DNA from: Sphingomonadales bacterium | GTDB lineage: Bacteria > Bacteroidota > Bacteroidia > UBA7662 | DNA: 64,000 bases | Reading direction: 5' to 3' | Assembly: GCA_016872215.1 (NCBI GenBank) | Contig: VHAX01000008.1 | Coordinates: 1 to 64,000 of the forward strand | Shown: in pieces, positions 61,629 through 64,000 of the stretch | Layout: every line of letters starts with the position of its first letter | Numbering within the stretch: position 1 is the stretch's first letter | Notes under the pieces: generated by a model | Databases searched by the model: none | What the model saw: only the letters and a program-made list of their open reading frames with translations | What the model was told of the DNA's origin: nothing | Translations under genes and position numbers: made by a program

Positions 61629-62481
61629 GTTGCGTGATTACGCCCAATTCTTGAAGCTGCGGCTGGCCAGTTTGGTAGTGTTTAGTTCGACATTGGGCTA
61701 TTTAATTGCTGCTGGACCCAATTGGGAATGGTCGACCCTAATTGGGTTAACGCTGGGCGGATTTTTGATCGTGGGGGCATCCAACGGAATCAACCAGATC
61801 TTGGAGCGGGAGAGCGATTGTCTCATGCACCGAACACGAAACCGTCCAATGCCAGATGGGCGAATGAAGAAAGGTGAGGCGGTTGTGGTAGCGTTTCTGA
61901 CAGCTATATCGGGCATATTTATGATCTACATAAGCACCCATATCCTCACGACCATATTGTCAATTATGGCGATGCTCAGCTACGGTTTCGTGTATACACC
62001 TATGAAGCGGGTGAGTCCGGTAGCGGTGTTTATAGGCGCCTTTCCAGGTGCTTTGCCCGTACTCATCGGATATTCCGCCTTCAGCGGACACCTCAATTTT
62101 GAGGCAGGAATCTTGTTTTTGGTTCAATTTATATGGCAATTTCCCCATTTCTGGTCGATTGCATGGGTGCTGCATAAGGATTACTCCAGAGCTGGTTTTC
62201 GTTTGCTTCCTGGGGGTGGCGACCCGAGTATTTTTGTGGCCCGCTACATACTATTCATCACATTGTTTTTGGTCCCTGTCGGATTAGCCCCGGCATTCCT
62301 GGGGTATACACCCTTCGGATTTGGTGCCCTTTCAATCCTTATGGCCGGGGCATTCCTCTATCCCTGTTGGAAATTGGTGCAACAGCAACAATTGTCACAG
62401 GCCCGCAAACTCATGTTGGCCAGTTTTGTTTATTTGCCTGTGATGCAATTGGGACACTGGCTCTTTAAATTGCAGTGGTGA
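61621..62481 (+). CDS. ctaB: Heme O synthase (protoheme IX farnesyltransferase)
   Basis: A 286-residue UbiA-family prenyltransferase with about nine helices. The first Asp-rich motif NGINQILERESDCLMHRTRNRP, cut to ILERESDCLMHRTRNRP, and the conserved YTPMKRVSPVAVFIGAFPGA, cut to YTPMKRVSPVAVFIG, identify it. It adds the farnesyl group to heme B, making heme O, the substrate of CtaA next door. ATG 61621 overlaps the end of ctaA by 8 bases; an earlier ATG at 61585 would give a 12-residue extension and is less likely. Confidence 0.92.
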   Translation: MDKLRDYAQFLKLRLASLVVFSSTLGYLIAAGPNWEWSTLIGLTLGGFLIVGASNGINQILERESDCLMHRTRNRPMPDGRMKKGEAVVVAFLTAISGIFMIYISTHILTTILSIMAMLSYGFVYTPMKRVSPVAVFIGAFPGALPVLIGYSAFSGHLNFEAGILFLVQFIWQFPHFWSIAWVLHKDYSRAGFRLLPGGGDPSIFVARYILFITLFLVPVGLAPAFLGYTPFGFGALSILMAGAFLYPCWKLVQQQQLSQARKLMLASFVYLPVMQLGHWLFKLQW

Positions 62482-62528
62482 TTGGATCATTGGTTTTAAA
62501 CTATAGAATATTTGGTCAGTGGCTTATA

Positions 62529-63125
62529 ATGTATAGAAATATGGATGCAACCTTACCTCGCGCCACAGTTCCGGCGCGCAAGAAAAACAAACTGCACGCC
62601 AAAGAATTTTTGCTTTGGGGGTTTATGGTGAGCGTATTTATGATTTTTGCAGGGCTCACCTCCGCGGTGATTGTGCGCAGAGCCGATGGAAATTGGCTGG
62701 AATATGTTCTGCCTTCCGCGTTTTGGTGGTCTACCGCCCTCGTCCTATTGAGCAGCATCAGCCTGCAGTGGTCGGTCGGACGGGCACGACGTGACGAACT
62801 CAGACAACTTAAAATAGGTTTGATCTTAACCTTAGTTATGGGTCTTCTTTTTTTGCTTTCCCAGTGGATGGCCTTCCGTCAGATGGTAGATGTGGGACTT
62901 TATGTTGTGGGCAATCCATCCACTTCTTTTTTGTATGTGATTACCGGCCTGCACGCCCTGCATATGTTGAGCGCAGTAGTCGTTCTCTTCGTTATATTTG
63001 CCCGGGTTTTTCAATACAAAGTGCACTCCAAAAATATGCTCTCTATTCGTCTAGGCACACTTTACTGGCATTTTTTAGGACTTCTTTGGATTTACCTCTA
63101 CGTTTTCTTCCAATTGGTTTTTTAA
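62529..63125 (+). CDS. Cytochrome c oxidase subunit III, first paralogue
   Basis: A 198-residue protein with five helices and the subunit III features FLYVITGLHALHMLSAVVVL and LGTLYWHFLGLLWIYLYVFF. Bacteroidota oxidase operons usually carry two subunit III-like genes, and this is the shorter and more divergent. Starts at GTG 62475, ATG 62529 and ATG 62541 are all possible; I take 62529. The GTG would overlap ctaB by 7 bases. The second paralogue begins 10 bases after its stop. Confidence 0.85.
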   Translation: MYRNMDATLPRATVPARKKNKLHAKEFLLWGFMVSVFMIFAGLTSAVIVRRADGNWLEYVLPSAFWWSTALVLLSSISLQWSVGRARRDELRQLKIGLILTLVMGLLFLLSQWMAFRQMVDVGLYVVGNPSTSFLYVITGLHALHMLSAVVVLFVIFARVFQYKVHSKNMLSIRLGTLYWHFLGLLWIYLYVFFQLVF

Positions 63126-63134
63126 AAAAGATGC

Positions 63135-63824
63135 ATGTCCGCAACCCAGACGATTTCCGCTGATTCAAATTCCACCGCCCGCTTGTGGGGTGGGGGTGTT
63201 GAGCCTTTCGGAGCGAGTTACGGAAAACTCATGATGTGGTTTTTCTTGCTCTCAGACGCATTCACATTTTCAGCTCTCCTGCTTGCCTATGCAGCCCTTC
63301 GGTTCAGCGCAGCGAGTTGGCCTTTGCCTGATGAGGTCTTTTCGGCCATACCGCTGATTCATGGAAAATTCCCTCTGATTTTTGTCGGCATCATGACCTT
63401 CATACTCATCGCCAGTTCGGTGACCATGGTGCTTGCTGTTGAGGCTGGTCACCGTGGATCTCGTAAGGAGGTGGTCAAGTGGATGATTTATACGATTATT
63501 GGTGGTCTGATGTTCCTTAGTTGTCAGGCTTGGGAATGGACTCACCTACACCATTATGGAGCCTGGTGGGGCAGTAATCCCTTTTTGAATGCTGATGGTT
63601 CTCCGGGTATGGTCAATTTCACCAATCTTTTCTTCACCATTACCGGTTTTCACGGTTTCCATGTGTTCAGTGGGGTAATTATCAACATCATTATCACCAT
63701 CATGACAGCAACCGGTGTATTTGACCGCAGGGGCACCTATGAAACCATCGAGAAAGTGGGCTTGTACTGGCACTTTGTTGACCTGGTCTGGGTATTCGTT
63801 TTCACCTTGTTTTATCTGATTTAA
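63135..63824 (+). CDS. Cytochrome c oxidase subunit III, second paralogue
   Basis: A 229-residue protein with five or six helices: KLMMWFFLLSDAFTFSALLL, LIASSVTMVLAVEAG, FLSCQAWEWTHL, FFTITGFHGFHVFSGVII and VGLYWHFVDLVWVFVFTLF are subunit III signatures, with the conserved Glu and His residues in the W-E-W-T and G-F-H-G-F-H segments. It stabilises subunit I and its proton uptake path. It is followed after 21 bases by subunit IV. Confidence 0.92.
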   Translation: MSATQTISADSNSTARLWGGGVEPFGASYGKLMMWFFLLSDAFTFSALLLAYAALRFSAASWPLPDEVFSAIPLIHGKFPLIFVGIMTFILIASSVTMVLAVEAGHRGSRKEVVKWMIYTIIGGLMFLSCQAWEWTHLHHYGAWWGSNPFLNADGSPGMVNFTNLFFTITGFHGFHVFSGVIINIIITIMTATGVFDRRGTYETIEKVGLYWHFVDLVWVFVFTLFYLI

Positions 63825-63845
63825 TAGCCGACTAAAATCATCTCT

Positions 63846-64000
63846 ATGTCGCAAGAACATACATCAGAATTTAAGGTAAAAGACATTTGGCGTGTATTTT
63901 GGGTGCTCGCCTGCATCACAGCGGTTGAGTTTGTCGTGGCACTTGTCATTCCAGAGACGGTTATGCCCAAACCCTTCAAGGTTGGACTCTATTTGGTGCT
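63846..64000 (+). CDS. Cytochrome c oxidase subunit IV (partial, cut by window end)
   Basis: The first 51 codons begin M-S-Q-E-H-T-S and include the first membrane helix (IWRVFWVLACITAVEFVVAL) of the small prokaryotic subunit IV. That is the gene expected after subunit III in Bacteroidota. The frame is open to the end of the window. The assignment rests on helix pattern and position. Confidence 0.7.
   Translation, partial: MSQEHTSEFKVKDIWRVFWVLACITAVEFVVALVIPETVMPKPFKVGLYLV

Overview
This 64 kb window comes from a member of the Bacteroidota. The evidence is four secreted proteins with type IX secretion (T9SS) type A sorting tails, one with the gliding-motility type B tail, an F-type ATP synthase operon that lacks atpD and atpC, a cobalamin-riboswitch/TonB-receptor/beta-propeller-lipoprotein vitamin B12 locus, and the Bacteroidota M23-bactofilin-atp gene order. 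Genus cannot be decided from the sequence. No rRNA, tRNA, CRISPR array, prophage or intact transposon was seen.

Layout. (1) 0.4-10.1 kb: an FkbM-type methyltransferase diverges from a complete recD-recC-recB operon (RecBCD helicase-nuclease). A small relic with insertion-sequence-like ends and a lone AAA ATPase follow. (2) 12.4-16.4 kb: glycerol operon glpK-glpD-glpF. (3) 16.4-20.1 kb: a secreted SGNH-type hydrolase, a fusion of cytochrome c to a copper monooxygenase fold, and a secreted thioredoxin-like protein. (4) 20.2-23.7 kb: vitamin B12 capture (cobalamin riboswitch, BtuB-like receptor, BtuG-like lipoprotein). (5) 23.9-30.8 kb: FISUMP lipoprotein, GH13 amylase, esterase, a broken crcB, and a CotH/lamin-tail secreted protein. 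(6) 31.3-42.4 kb: a six-gene minus-strand operon that reads as an N-glycan degradation pathway: sugar transporter, GH20 hexosaminidase, glycosylasparaginase, CutC, GH2 beta-mannosidase, GH92 alpha-mannosidase. An L-type-lectin-like secreted protein lies next to it. (7) 44.6-47.0 kb: a secreted lysyl-oxidase protein with all cofactor residues. (8) 47.1-54.2 kb: degenerate M23 protein, bactofilin, and atpZ-hyp-atpBEFHAG. (9) 54.4-64.0 kb: a large metzincin protease, then an aa3-type cytochrome oxidase operon (subunit II with fused N-terminal cytochrome c, subunit I, heme A synthase, heme O synthase, two subunit III paralogues, subunit IV cut by the window end).

The N-glycan operon holds every cut needed to take a mannose-rich Asn-linked glycan apart: alpha-mannose, core beta-mannose, chitobiose GlcNAc, GlcNAc-Asn, plus a transporter. 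CutC, usually annotated as copper homeostasis, sits in the middle of it. The oxidase and ATP synthase genes form the energy-conserving half of the window.

The most unusual structural signal is a recurring pattern at gene edges: degenerate local copies of a gene's own first or last 20-45 bases lie 30-120 bases away in the neighbouring intergenic DNA (fkbM, recB, glpK/glpD, glpF, GH92, cutC, and two intergenic pairs). Seen by eye only, it is clear in the first 38 kb and not seen in the atp/cox half. Many long reading frames open at an upstream TTG or GTG; the starts given here are the ATGs that fit the family alignment or the signal peptide.
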